DNA from: an uncultured Pseudoxanthomonas sp.
Lineage (GTDB): Bacteria; Pseudomonadota; Gammaproteobacteria; Xanthomonadales; Xanthomonadaceae
DNA length: 64,000 nucleotides
Reading direction: 5' to 3'
NCBI GenBank assembly: GCA_946479745.1
Contig: CAMLGZ010000022.1
Location: forward strand, 8,692-72,691
Made by a program: the position numbers and the translations under genes. The notes under the pieces were generated by a model that was not told the DNA's origin, made no database searches, and saw nothing but the letters and a program-made list of their open reading frames with translations. Each line of letters opens with the position of its first letter. The first letter of the stretch is position 1. Shown in pieces: positions 54,216-62,142 of the stretch.

Positions 54216-54459
54216 CGGTGCGCACCCGCATGCCTTCGCGCGCCGGAATCATGCAGGCGCGCAATTGCCCCACTCCATCGATAGCGACCCGGCATTCGAA
54301 ACACACGCCCATGCCGCACAAAGGCGCACGCGGCTGGCCACTGGGAGAACGGCGGAAATACGGCGTCACCTGGGCGATGGCGGCGGCCACATTGCTGCCG
54401 CGGCGCACCTCGATCGCTTGCCCGTCGACTTGCAGGCGGATGACCGCCGAACCGCTCAT
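54208..54459 (-). CDS. D-hydroxyproline dehydrogenase, small [2Fe-2S] subunit
   Basis: An 83-residue ferredoxin-like protein of the HcnA/LhpE type. Cys48, Cys53, Cys56 and Cys69 in LCGMGVCFECR and RACM form the plant-type [2Fe-2S] pattern. ATG 54459 overlaps the stop of the DAO-type subunit gene in an ATGA arrangement; the larger open frame around it is an artefact. It mediates electron transfer between the flavin subunits. Confidence 0.93.
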   Translation of the reverse strand: MSGSAVIRLQVDGQAIEVRRGSNVAAAIAQVTPYFRRSPSGQPRAPLCGMGVCFECRVAIDGVGQLRACMIPAREGMRVRTDG

Positions 54460-55556
54460 GCCGTCACTCTCGCCGGCGCGTAGGGCGCGGAATCGATAGC
54501 CGCGGTGCGGCCGAGGATCAGATCCACCAGCAGGCGCGCGCTGCCCAGCGCGGTAGTTACGCCCAGGCCTTCGTGGCCGGCGGCCACCCAGACATCGCGA
54601 CGCTCCGGTGCAGCACCCAAGTAGGGCCGGCCATCGGGCGTGGCGGGGCGTAGACCGGTCCAGACCCGGATCGCCTGCAGATCGCGCAGTACCGGCAGGA
54701 ATTCGAAGGCGCGTTCCAGCATGCGCTGCAGCAGCGCACCGGAGACGTTGCGGTCGGTTGCGTCGAATTCGCGCGAAGAACCGATCAGCAGCTGTCCCGT
54801 CGGGCGCGGTTGCACGTTGAACGCCACGCTGCTGCCTGCAGTGCCGTGCGCGCTGTCGGCGTAGCCCAGTTCCAGCAATTGGTGATGTACCTGCGCCGGA
54901 TAACGGTCGGTGATGACCAACTGACCCTTGCGCGACCGCATCGGCAATTCGGGCAGCAATTCCGGCAGCGCGCAACCGGTGGCGACCAGCGCCGGACCGG
55001 ACAGGTTGCCGCCATCGTCCAGGCGCACGCCATCGGCGGTCAGCGCCAGTACGCGCCGGCCCGCGTACAGATGCGCGCCTTGGGCACAGGCGCGTTCGAC
55101 CAGATACCGCGCCATCCGCGGCGGATAGACCACCGCTTCGGCCGGGGCCAACAGGCCACCGGCCAAGCCCGGCGCGAGGTGCGGCTCGAGCCGGTACAAC
55201 TCCTGCGCGTCAACCATGCGCGCCCGCAGACCCGCTGCCGCCAGACGCGCGACCTTGGCCGGCACGCCTTCCATTTCGCCCGGCACGCGCGCCACCCACA
55301 AGGTGCCGCAGCGGCTGAACTCGGCCTCGACCAGATCGGAATACGCATCCCACAGACGCAACGAATACGCCGACAGCGCCAGTTCGGCCGGATCGTCGTC
55401 CATCGCCACCAGATGACCCATCGCCGCGGCGGTGGAGCCGCCGCCGATCGGGCCGGATTCGACGATCGCCACGCGCAGGCCTTCCTCGGCAGCCGCTTCG
55501 GCACAGGCCGCGCCGACGATGCCGGCACCGATCACGACCAGGTCGTAAGCCTTCAT
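54456..55556 (-). CDS. D-hydroxyproline dehydrogenase, DAO-type FAD catalytic subunit
   Basis: A 366-residue FAD-dependent oxidoreductase of the D-amino-acid oxidase family. The Rossmann motif is [14 protein letters not shown] at residues 7-20, and the C-terminal FAD motif includes [17 protein letters not shown] and [17 protein letters not shown]. In combination with the two neighbours it matches the catalytic beta subunit that dehydrogenates cis-4-hydroxy-D-proline to pyrroline-4-hydroxy-2-carboxylate (compare LhpB/HcnC). Four-base overlaps link it to both neighbours. Confidence 0.93.
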   Translation of the reverse strand: MKAYDLVVIGAGIVGAACAEAAAEEGLRVAIVESGPIGGGSTAAAMGHLVAMDDDPAELALSAYSLRLWDAYSDLVEAEFSRCGTLWVARVPGEMEGVPAKVARLAAAGLRARMVDAQELYRLEPHLAPGLAGGLLAPAEAVVYPPRMARYLVERACAQGAHLYAGRRVLALTADGVRLDDGGNLSGPALVATGCALPELLPELPMRSRKGQLVITDRYPAQVHHQLLELGYADSAHGTAGSSVAFNVQPRPTGQLLIGSSREFDATDRNVSGALLQRMLERAFEFLPVLRDLQAIRVWTGLRPATPDGRPYLGAAPERRDVWVAAGHEGLGVTTALGSARLLVDLILGRTAAIDSAPYAPARVTA

Positions 55557-56509
55557 TCCGGTTCCGATTCCCCGGGGCGAATGCCCCAGGCGAACGGGTC
55601 GTTCTCCTCGATCAGCAATCGCGAACGAGCGGTGATATGGGCCTGTCCGGTGATGCGCGGCGCTATCCCGCGCGCGGTCGCCGTGTAGGTGCCTTCAAAC
55701 ACGCTGCCGAGGATGCCTTCCTGCCGCCACACCCGCCCTTCGGCGAGTTTGCCGTCGGCGGCCAGGCAGGCGAGCTTGGCGCTGGTGCCGGTGCCGCAGG
55801 GAGAACGGTCGTAGGCCAGTCCGGGACACAGCACGAAGTTGCGGCCATCGGCATCAGGTGCGGGCGAAACGCCGTTGATCTCGATGTGATCGATCCGGCC
55901 GCCATCGGCGCCGGCGATGCCCGCGGCTTCCAGGGCATGGAGGATCGCTTCGGTGTAGGCGGTCAGTTCGCGCTGCCGCTCGAGCAACAACGGCACCGGC
56001 GATTGATCGGTGATGAAGAACCAATTGCCGCCCCAGGCGATGTCGCCGCGCACCGCGCCGTAGCCGGGCACCTGGACGACGACGCCGGCCGCATGGCGGT
56101 AGCTTTCCACGTTGGCGACCGATACCTGCCCGTCTTCGCGCAATTCCACGCCGACCGTGCCCACCGGCGTCTCGATGCGATGCGCGCCCGGCCCGATACG
56201 GCCCAATTCGGCCAACGTGCGGACCACACCGATGGTGCCGTGTCCGCACATGCCGAGATAGCCGACATTGTTGAAGAAGATCACGCCGGTGCAGGCTTCC
56301 GGATCGTCCGCTGGCAGCAACAGCGCGCCGACCATGGTGTCCGAGCCGCGCGGCTCGCAGGCAATGGCGCTGCGCCAATGATCGAAATCGCCTGCAAACC
56401 GGCGCCTGCGTTCGGCCAACGTGCCGGTCCCGAGATCGGGGAATCCCGAGACGACCACGCGGGTGGGCTCCCCGCCGGTGTGCGAATCGATTACGTCAAT
56501 GCTGAGCAT
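55553..56509 (-). CDS. 4-hydroxyproline 2-epimerase (proline racemase family)
   Basis: A 318-residue enzyme with the two catalytic cysteines of 4-hydroxyproline epimerases: Cys88 in MCGHGTIG and Cys238 in [11 protein letters not shown], plus the N-terminal [13 protein letters not shown]. It converts trans-4-hydroxy-L-proline to cis-4-hydroxy-D-proline, the entry step of the pathway encoded downstream. It is the first gene of a leftward operon whose members are linked by four-base overlaps. A GATAAT -10-like element and the shared palindrome lie 42-70 bases upstream of the ATG. Confidence 0.95.
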   Translation of the reverse strand: MLSIDVIDSHTGGEPTRVVVSGFPDLGTGTLAERRRRFAGDFDHWRSAIACEPRGSDTMVGALLLPADDPEACTGVIFFNNVGYLGMCGHGTIGVVRTLAELGRIGPGAHRIETPVGTVGVELREDGQVSVANVESYRHAAGVVVQVPGYGAVRGDIAWGGNWFFITDQSPVPLLLERQRELTAYTEAILHALEAAGIAGADGGRIDHIEINGVSPAPDADGRNFVLCPGLAYDRSPCGTGTSAKLACLAADGKLAEGRVWRQEGILGSVFEGTYTATARGIAPRITGQAHITARSRLLIEENDPFAWGIRPGESEPE

Positions 56510-56550
56510 GGGCCATGCTCACATTCGGCCACGGCCACGGGCTAGCAACG

Positions 56551-56579
56551 ATTATCGCGAACATATGCGGAAATCCGCA
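56551..56579 (-). promoter_or_regulatory. Promoter and shared palindrome of the hydroxyproline operon
   Basis: On the minus strand GATAAT (56551-56556) makes a good -10. The palindrome TGCGGA-AA-TCCGCA (56566-56579, plus-strand reading) overlaps where the -35 element should be. As at 44244-44259, TATG follows the palindrome on the minus strand. The layout suits a regulator that covers or replaces the -35 box. Confidence 0.6.
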
Positions 56580-56942
56580 CAATTCCTAACTGCGAAAAGC
56601 CCGTCCTGAAACGGCTGAATCCTGCCGCGACGCCCCATCGCTGGCGGAGCGCGGCCTTGGCGGGAAACGTCGAATAAAGAGCGGGCCATGCCCATTTCAC
56701 GCGCCAAACAGAGGAATCGCAGGCGTTTTCCGGCCCATATGGCAGAACGGTTCCGCCATGCACGATCTCCCAAACGGCGCCCAAACATGCGGCGACCGCC
56801 GATACGGTCCCCGGTTCATCTCCGGCCCGCGCGACCGCCATGCGCTACGCCATCGCCAACCGGCACTGCGGAAGACGGCAGACATGCGGACGGCGGGCTG
56901 TCCCGTATGCTCCTATACCCGATGCAGCTGTTGTGCTAACTA

Positions 56943-56960
56943 GGAACGGTATTCCGTTCC
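56943..56960. promoter_or_regulatory. Inverted repeat upstream of the PAS-AraC gene
   Basis: GGAACGG-TATT-CCGTTCC is a perfect 7+4+7 inverted repeat about 115 bases before the regulator start. It could be an operator for the AraC gene or an RNA hairpin in its leader. It is unlike the palindrome shared by the other promoters. Confidence 0.4.
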
Positions 56961-57075
56961 GGACCATTGCCCCGATGGCGCCGTGGGTCATCCGCTATCC
57001 AGCGCATCGAAATCGCGACTTGGACCGATGCGGCAAGCGACGGAAGACCGCAGATTCCCGCAGGAGACCCGACCG

Positions 57076-57783
57076 ATGGACACCATGATTTCCGCCGACG
57101 AGATGCAAGTGCTGTTCGATGCGTTGCCGGACGTGGTTTTCTTCGTCAAGGACAACGAGAGCCGCTACACCCACCTCAATCTGACCCTGGTGCAGCGCCT
57201 GGGCCGCAAGCACCGCAGCGAGGTGATCGGTAAATCCACCGTGGAAGTCTTCCCGCTGCCGCTGGGCGGCAACTACCTGATGCAGGACCGCCGTGTGCTG
57301 CACGGCGAGGTGATAGAGAACCAGCTCGAAGTGCACCTGTTTCCCAACCGCACTCCCGGCTGGTGCCTGACTTTCAAGCGGCCGCTATGCCACCAGGACG
57401 AAGTGGTTGGCGTGGTCGGAATTTCGCGCGACCTGGGGCAACCCGACAGCCGGCATTCCGCCTACGAGCGCCTCAACCGGGCGTTGAAGTACATGCAAGC
57501 GCACCATGGCGAGAACCTGCGCATAAAGACGTTGGCCGATCTGGCCGGCGTGTCGGTGGCGCAGCTGGAGCGCCACTTTCGGCGAGTTTTCCAGCTAACG
57601 CCGCAGCAGTTGCTGACCAAGATGCGCATCGAATCGGCGATGCGTCTGTTGCAGGACGACAAGAGCATCGCGGCGATCGGCCAGCTCTGCGGTTTCGCCG
57701 ACCAGAGCGCGTTCGCCCGCCAATTCAAAGCCACCGTCGGCATGACGCCGCGCGATTTCCGCACGCTTTCCAGACAGCCCTGA
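57076..57783 (+). CDS. PAS-domain AraC family regulator of the hydroxyproline locus
   Basis: A 235-residue regulator: an N-terminal PAS domain (about residues 10-115, LFDALPDVVFFVKDNESRY and GVVGISRDL) joined to a C-terminal AraC double helix-turn-helix (about 135-235, LADLAGVSVAQLERHFRRVF and AIGQLCGFADQSAFARQF). GCAGGAGACCC precedes ATG 57076; the frame extends 31 codons upstream without homology. It diverges from the hydroxyproline operon, as LhpR-type AraC activators do, so it should respond to hydroxyproline or a pathway intermediate. PAS in place of the usual cupin-like sensor is notable. Confidence 0.9.
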   Translation: MDTMISADEMQVLFDALPDVVFFVKDNESRYTHLNLTLVQRLGRKHRSEVIGKSTVEVFPLPLGGNYLMQDRRVLHGEVIENQLEVHLFPNRTPGWCLTFKRPLCHQDEVVGVVGISRDLGQPDSRHSAYERLNRALKYMQAHHGENLRIKTLADLAGVSVAQLERHFRRVFQLTPQQLLTKMRIESAMRLLQDDKSIAAIGQLCGFADQSAFARQFKATVGMTPRDFRTLSRQP

Positions 57784-57870
57784 GCGGCGCCGACCGGACT
57801 CCCTAATGGATGAAGTAGCTCTAGTGGACGAGTCCGCGTCAGTGGGCGGCGTTTGATGGTGGTTAGCTTC

Positions 57871-58244
57871 TCAGAGCCCCAACAACTGCTTGGCGACCGC
57901 CGCGCCGACTTGCCCGATAACCTCAAGACTGGCCGACCCTCCGACTTCAGCCAACCGTTCTTTCACCTTGGCCCAAACCGTGTCGTCGCGAAGGGTGGCA
58001 ATGAAGTCATGGCCTGCTGGCGTAAGAGTGTCACGAGCACACCGATTGGAATCGTTGGATCGCTTCCGGTCGACGAATATCGTGGTTGCGGCCCTTCGGC
58101 ATATCCCGCCTTTACGATCAGCGCCAAGTGATAAGCGATCTGATCCCTCATGTATCCAGGAACCGCGTGGCTATCGTTGACATGGTCATTGGCGACCTCA
58201 AGGTCGAGCAACAGCGAACGGATCAAATCGTCGTCGCGCCGCAT
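57871..58244 (-). pseudogene. Frameshifted DUF2513 family gene
   Basis: Translation from ATG 58244 (AAGGAG upstream) gives MRRDDDLIRSLLLDLEV and EGPQPRYSSTG, the DUF2513 N-terminal pattern, but the frame leaves the family near 58040 and ends at 57963. A second minus-strand frame resumes the family exactly: TLTPAGHDFIATLRDDTVW, then KERLAEVGG and AKQLLGL, with a stop at 57871-57873. A single indel in roughly 58030-58075 would join the halves into an intact protein of about 124 residues. DUF2513 proteins are often found in prophages and mobile regions; function unknown. Confidence 0.75.
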
Positions 58245-58730
58245 GAGAGAACTCCTTGCTGGACTGGCACAGCCTAGATACGGTCGTTCTCAGCCTCTGG
58301 GATTCGCGAACGGTGCCCGTGTTATTGCACCCATGATTTTTCGGCCGGCCCGCCCATCGAACCGATCTGAGCGCTTAGATCAGACCCCGGAAGACATTAC
58401 CTCTGACCCGCAAGCCGGCCGATCTTGCCTTTCAGTATAAGTTGGCCGAAACGGCCACTTTATGCTTGCTCCAACAGCGGCCAACTTATGCTTGCTCCAA
58501 CATGTTGGGCAACCCACGAAGAAATGTCCTTAGTCCCCATACAATAGCGACCATGGAGTAGTGAGTTACCGTGCCCTACCAAGCTCTATTCCCAGAGAAT
58601 AAAGTCATCTCGGCTCCTGCTCATCCAATTCCGTCCGTGCCGCCCGTTTCGCGGTTGCCATTTGACCGCTTTCGGCCAAAAGCGGCCGACCGCCATTACT
58701 AAAGAGCATTGAGGCTCATCGGACGCTGAA
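58245..58730. other. Gene-poor repeat-bearing stretch
   Basis: No credible gene is present. The stretch contains CAGACCCCGGAAGAC followed by a TCTGACCCG half-repeat (58380-58410), the CGGCCAACTT family repeats at 58437-58502, and a small hairpin around TTTCGGCCAAAAGCGGCC near 58670. It looks like degraded mobile or repeat DNA between the DUF2513 remnant and an SDR gene. Confidence 0.5.
58437..58502. repeat. 26-bp tandem repeat with inverted CGGCCAACTT-type core
   Basis: Two adjacent 26-base units, 58451-58476 and 58477-58502, share TTATGCTTGCTCCAACA exactly and differ only near their start (GGCCACTT versus GGCCAACTT). Just before them ATAAGTTGGCCG (58437-58448) is an inverted copy of the unit head. 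The core is the same as in the palindromic elements at 32871 and 35551. Confidence 0.7.
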
Positions 58731-59480
58731 TCAGCGCGCTTCCGCGGCCCACTGCTCGGCATCCGCGCCGGCGGGGATATGCATCGGGGCCGATGCATCG
58801 GTTGCCGCGCGCCACACGGCCTCGGCCACATCCCTCGAGCGCGTTCCCGGCCCCGTGGATTCGAGCATGCGGGCGATGGTCTGTCTCATGAACTCGCCAT
58901 AGACTTCATCATCAATGCCGCGCAGGTTGGTCCGCGCCGTGTCACGGAAGCTCGTCTCGCTCGAGGAACCCGGGAGCACGATATGCACGCGAACCCCAAA
59001 CGCCTCGACCTCACTGGCTAGTGATTCGGTGAGCGCATTTACCGCTGCTTTGGCCGCACGATAGATACCAACCAGCGGTAGCGGCTTCAACGTGACGCTC
59101 GAGGTCACGTTCACAACGACCCCGGACTTGCGCTCGCGCATCTGCGGCAACACCGCTTGGGTGACCGCGATGGTGCCGAAGGTATTGGTCTCGAACAGCT
59201 CGCGCACCGTCTCCATGCGCGTCAGCTCGAACGGCGCGGGCGCGCCGAAACCGGCATTGTTCACTAGCACATCGATGGGCCCCGCGGTTTCGATCGCCTT
59301 GCGAATGCTCTGCGCGTCGGTGACGTCCAGCTGCAGCACCCGCAGCCGAGGGGACGATGGAAGCACGTCCTCCCGCGGCGTGCGCATGGAGGCGATCACC
59401 TGCCAGTCGCGCTCCAGGAAGCAGCGTGCGGTCTCCAGGCCGAAGCCAGAGGAGCAGCCGGTGATGAGGACGGTTTTCAT
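58731..59480 (-). CDS. Short-chain dehydrogenase/reductase
   Basis: A 249-residue classical SDR with TGCSSGFG (7-14), VNNAGFG, the catalytic Ser in VTSSVTL and Tyr/Lys in GIYRAAKAAV (YxxxK). AAGGAA precedes ATG 59480; the frame extends ten codons upstream. It diverges from an AraC-type regulator gene at 59576, which probably controls it. The substrate is unknown. Confidence 0.92.
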   Translation of the reverse strand: MKTVLITGCSSGFGLETARCFLERDWQVIASMRTPREDVLPSSPRLRVLQLDVTDAQSIRKAIETAGPIDVLVNNAGFGAPAPFELTRMETVRELFETNTFGTIAVTQAVLPQMRERKSGVVVNVTSSVTLKPLPLVGIYRAAKAAVNALTESLASEVEAFGVRVHIVLPGSSSETSFRDTARTNLRGIDDEVYGEFMRQTIARMLESTGPGTRSRDVAEAVWRAATDASAPMHIPAGADAEQWAAEAR

Positions 59481-59575
59481 GAGATTTCCTTGGTGTGGGG
59501 ATCGCTTCACGATACGTAGCCGAAACCGTACTTGCTACAATCTAAAGTCCACATTTCATTAGTAAGAGTCCGGCC

Positions 59576-60553
59576 ATGATTGACCCGCTCGCCGAGGTAG
59601 TGATGTTGTTGCAGCCTGCGGCGCGATTCTTCAAGTACGTGGTCGGCGCAGGTCCATGGCAGGTACGCCGTTCGGACGCAGGGCAGCCCTTCTACTGCGT
59701 CGTCCTCGAAGGTGGCTGTCGCCTTACGCTCGACGGGTGTGAGGAAATCGTGCTGCACGCTGGCGACTTTGTACTTATTCCCGCTACCTTTGGCGTCGCC
59801 ATGTCCAGCCTTCAGGCGCCGTCTGGCGTGACGAATTCGATTCCGACCGCCTTGGGCCAGGGGATGTTCAGGATCGGCGCGTCGGAAGGCCCGACGGATC
59901 TGCGCCTGTTGGCGGGCCACTGCAGCTTTGGCTCTCCGGACGCAACATTGTTGGTCTCGTTGTTGCCGCAACTGATTCATGTCCGCGGTGAAAAGCGATT
60001 AGCGACGCTTGTGCAGCTGGTGGGAGACGAGTCGCGCGAAAACCGGCACGCGCGTGACGTTGTACTCGCGCGCTTACTGGAAGTTTTGCTCATCGAAGCC
60101 TTGCGATCCACCACCGGGACAGAAGCATCGGCAGGCTTGGTGCGGGGGCTCTCCGACGTGCGTCTTGCAGCTGCGATCCGCGCGATTCATGGGCAGCCGG
60201 CACGGGCGTGGACAGTCGGCGAGCTGGCAAAGGAGGCCGCGCTCTCGCGGTCCGCCTTTTTCGAGCGTTTCCAACGCGCAATTGGTGTAACGCCGATGGA
60301 GTATCTACTCGCTTGGCGGATGGCGCTCGCTAAAGATCTGCTTCGCCGCGAAGAAGCGAGCGTCGCCGAGATCGCCCAGCGCGTTGGTTACGGCTCGGCG
60401 AGCGCGTTCAGTGTCGCCTTCACACGCCACGTCGGACTGCCTCCAACTTTTTATGCCCGTGAACAGACTGCTGCGGCGCATGCAGACGGTCAGAGCCATG
60501 TTCTTCTGCCGAAAACCGATGAGGAATTCGCCTCGCGATCACCTGCAATCTAG
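59576..60553 (+). CDS. AraC family transcriptional regulator with cupin-type sensor
   Basis: A 325-residue regulator with an N-terminal cupin_6-like domain (residues about 10-185, GQPFYCVVLEGGCRLTL and HAGDFVLIPA) and a C-terminal AraC domain (about 205-300, LAKEAALSRSAFFERFQRAI and IAQRVGYGSASAFSVAF). Members regulate neighbouring oxidoreductase genes; the divergent SDR gene 95 bases away is the obvious target. The effector is unknown. Confidence 0.92.
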   Translation: MIDPLAEVVMLLQPAARFFKYVVGAGPWQVRRSDAGQPFYCVVLEGGCRLTLDGCEEIVLHAGDFVLIPATFGVAMSSLQAPSGVTNSIPTALGQGMFRIGASEGPTDLRLLAGHCSFGSPDATLLVSLLPQLIHVRGEKRLATLVQLVGDESRENRHARDVVLARLLEVLLIEALRSTTGTEASAGLVRGLSDVRLAAAIRAIHGQPARAWTVGELAKEAALSRSAFFERFQRAIGVTPMEYLLAWRMALAKDLLRREEASVAEIAQRVGYGSASAFSVAFTRHVGLPPTFYAREQTAAAHADGQSHVLLPKTDEEFASRSPAI

Positions 60554-60619
60554 AGTCTCGCGGCAGCGCTTACGTCCGCTTGGATTCGATTATTGGCCTT
60601 CTTTAAAGAACGGCCGAGA

Positions 60620-60979
60620 TCAGCGTATAACGATGACCGCGAGGATGAGGAAGCAGAAGATGCCTACATTGACCTTGGGCTCCCAATAGCCCATGAAGAA
60701 GAAAGTAAGCGCCAGCCATCCCATGCCCGCGATCAGAGACAGAGCCAACACTGGCGTCTGATTGAGGATGTCCATGTGGCGCCAGGCAAGAAACAGCCCT
60801 AACAATCCAAACGCGACTTGCCCCAAAGAGAAGGCGGAGTTCAAACCGTAGTAGAGCGTGGTCTCGAAACTCGCAGTGCGCTTCCCACGAAAGTGTTGAG
60901 ATACGACGTCGACGACAAAATGAAGTGTCCCGCTCAGCGTGAGCCAGCCGTATGCCGCATAAATAAGATACTTGTGCAT
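60620..60979 (-). CDS. Small hydrophobic membrane protein
   Basis: A 119-residue protein with four hydrophobic segments (about residues 3-25, 42-66, 74-92 and 98-118) and His-Phe/Arg-rich loops (HFVVDVVSQHFRGKRT). The composition is clearly protein-like, and it lies 37 bases upstream of the end of an SDR gene on the same strand. I do not recognise the family. Function is unknown. Confidence 0.65.
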   Translation of the reverse strand: MHKYLIYAAYGWLTLSGTLHFVVDVVSQHFRGKRTASFETTLYYGLNSAFSLGQVAFGLLGLFLAWRHMDILNQTPVLALSLIAGMGWLALTFFFMGYWEPKVNVGIFCFLILAVIVIR

Positions 60980-61016
60980 TATTGGCCCCGCATGAGTTGG
61001 AAATCGGCGCCTACCC

Positions 61017-61994
61017 TCATACCGCGGCTAACCTTGGGCCCGTTGCTTGCCCACGAGAACCGGCCGCTTTGATTGCCTCAGACCCGAAATCCACATCGGT
61101 GAGGACCTGGGAAATCTGCCACAAACGAGTAGCTGAGGTCTTGTCCAGCGCTTGGGGCGGGATCTTCGCGGGTGCGGGAAAGCCGCGCACCTCACTCATC
61201 TTATCCGGACCGTAATAAGCACCGCCTTTCGCTTTGGGCGAGGTGGCGGCGAACAGAGTCGGCAACGCACCCTGTGCGGCAGGCTGGAACAGGAAAGGTA
61301 GTGCGGACCTCAGCATGCTGTGCACGCTCCAGCGCCCCGGTCCATTGTGTAAAAGATCGGTGCGGGAAATGCCAGGATGAGCGGCAATACTGGAGATACC
61401 CCAGCCAGCGGCGTCGCTTCTCCGTTGCAGCTCGATGGCAAACATCAAACAAGCCAGCTTGGACTGGCTATAGACCGGCATGGCCTTGTAGCCATGTTCT
61501 GAATTCAGGTCGTCAAAATCGATCAACCCATCGCGCGCGGCGATACTGGATAGGGAGATCACACGCGGATCCTCACCCTTAAGCAGTAACGGCAGCAGGT
61601 ATGCAGTGAGTGCGAAGTGGCCGAGGTAGTTAGTGCCTAACTGCAGCTCAAAGCCATCGGACGTCAATTGCCGTTGCGGAGGCACCATCACGCCCGCGTT
61701 GTTGATGAGCAGGTCCAGCTTGCTGTGCTGCTTACCTACGCGCTCAGTGAAAGCACTGACCGACGCAAGACTGGCAAGATCAAGCTGCTCGAAGGAAACC
61801 TTCGCCGGCGATACTTCACTGCGGATGCGTCGGACAGCATCGGCGCCTTTTCGAGGATCACGCCCGGCAATAATGACTTCGCAGCCAGCGCGCGTCAGAG
61901 CGAGCGCATCCTCGTATCCAAGGCCGCCTGTGCCAGTGACCACGGCTGTACGACCGTATTGGGGAGGGATGTCTTGTGTGGTCCAACGGGGCAT
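61017..61994 (-). CDS. SDR family oxidoreductase (protochlorophyllide reductase/retinol dehydrogenase-like)
   Basis: A 325-residue SDR with TGTGGLG in the cofactor site (residues about 19-25), AGRD after the second strand as in NADP-preferring members, INNAGVM, SSIAAR and the catalytic YSQSKLA. The long C-terminal extension with SIAAHPGISRTDLL is typical of the retinol/protochlorophyllide-type group. ATG 61994 gives MPRWTTQDIPPQYGR; the frame extends 21 codons upstream. It is downstream of an AraC gene on the same strand, 148 bases apart. Substrate unknown. Confidence 0.9.
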   Translation of the reverse strand: MPRWTTQDIPPQYGRTAVVTGTGGLGYEDALALTRAGCEVIIAGRDPRKGADAVRRIRSEVSPAKVSFEQLDLASLASVSAFTERVGKQHSKLDLLINNAGVMVPPQRQLTSDGFELQLGTNYLGHFALTAYLLPLLLKGEDPRVISLSSIAARDGLIDFDDLNSEHGYKAMPVYSQSKLACLMFAIELQRRSDAAGWGISSIAAHPGISRTDLLHNGPGRWSVHSMLRSALPFLFQPAAQGALPTLFAATSPKAKGGAYYGPDKMSEVRGFPAPAKIPPQALDKTSATRLWQISQVLTDVDFGSEAIKAAGSRGQATGPRLAAV

Positions 61995-62142
61995 GACGGT
62001 TGCCTTTCGATAAGCCGAAATCGGCGCTGTCATGACGATCACCCATCGCGCGGCCAAGCTCTATGCCGGATACCGGAGAAAATCTGCCTAATCCTCCAAT
62101 GCACCAGATGGCATGCGTGACAGCCTAGCGGCTCACCCAGTT

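Larger units (their letters stand above)
56510..57075. other. Divergent control region between the hydroxyproline operon and its regulator
   Basis: This 566-base region separates the epimerase gene from the PAS-AraC gene. It contains the shared palindrome at 56566-56579, a weak copy TGCGGAAGACGGCA at 56867-56880 (11 of 14 matches), and a separate inverted repeat at 56943-56960. Short frames inside it have no convincing start signals. Confidence 0.55.

Noticed and set aside
54460..54975. A 255-codon frame extending the small [2Fe-2S] protein upstream
   Set aside because: The extension is a shadow of the DAO-type subunit; the 83-residue protein alone matches the known subunit length.
58451..58502. 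Tandem 26-bp units considered as a CRISPR fragment
   Set aside because: There is no spacer between the units, only two copies, and no cas genes are present.
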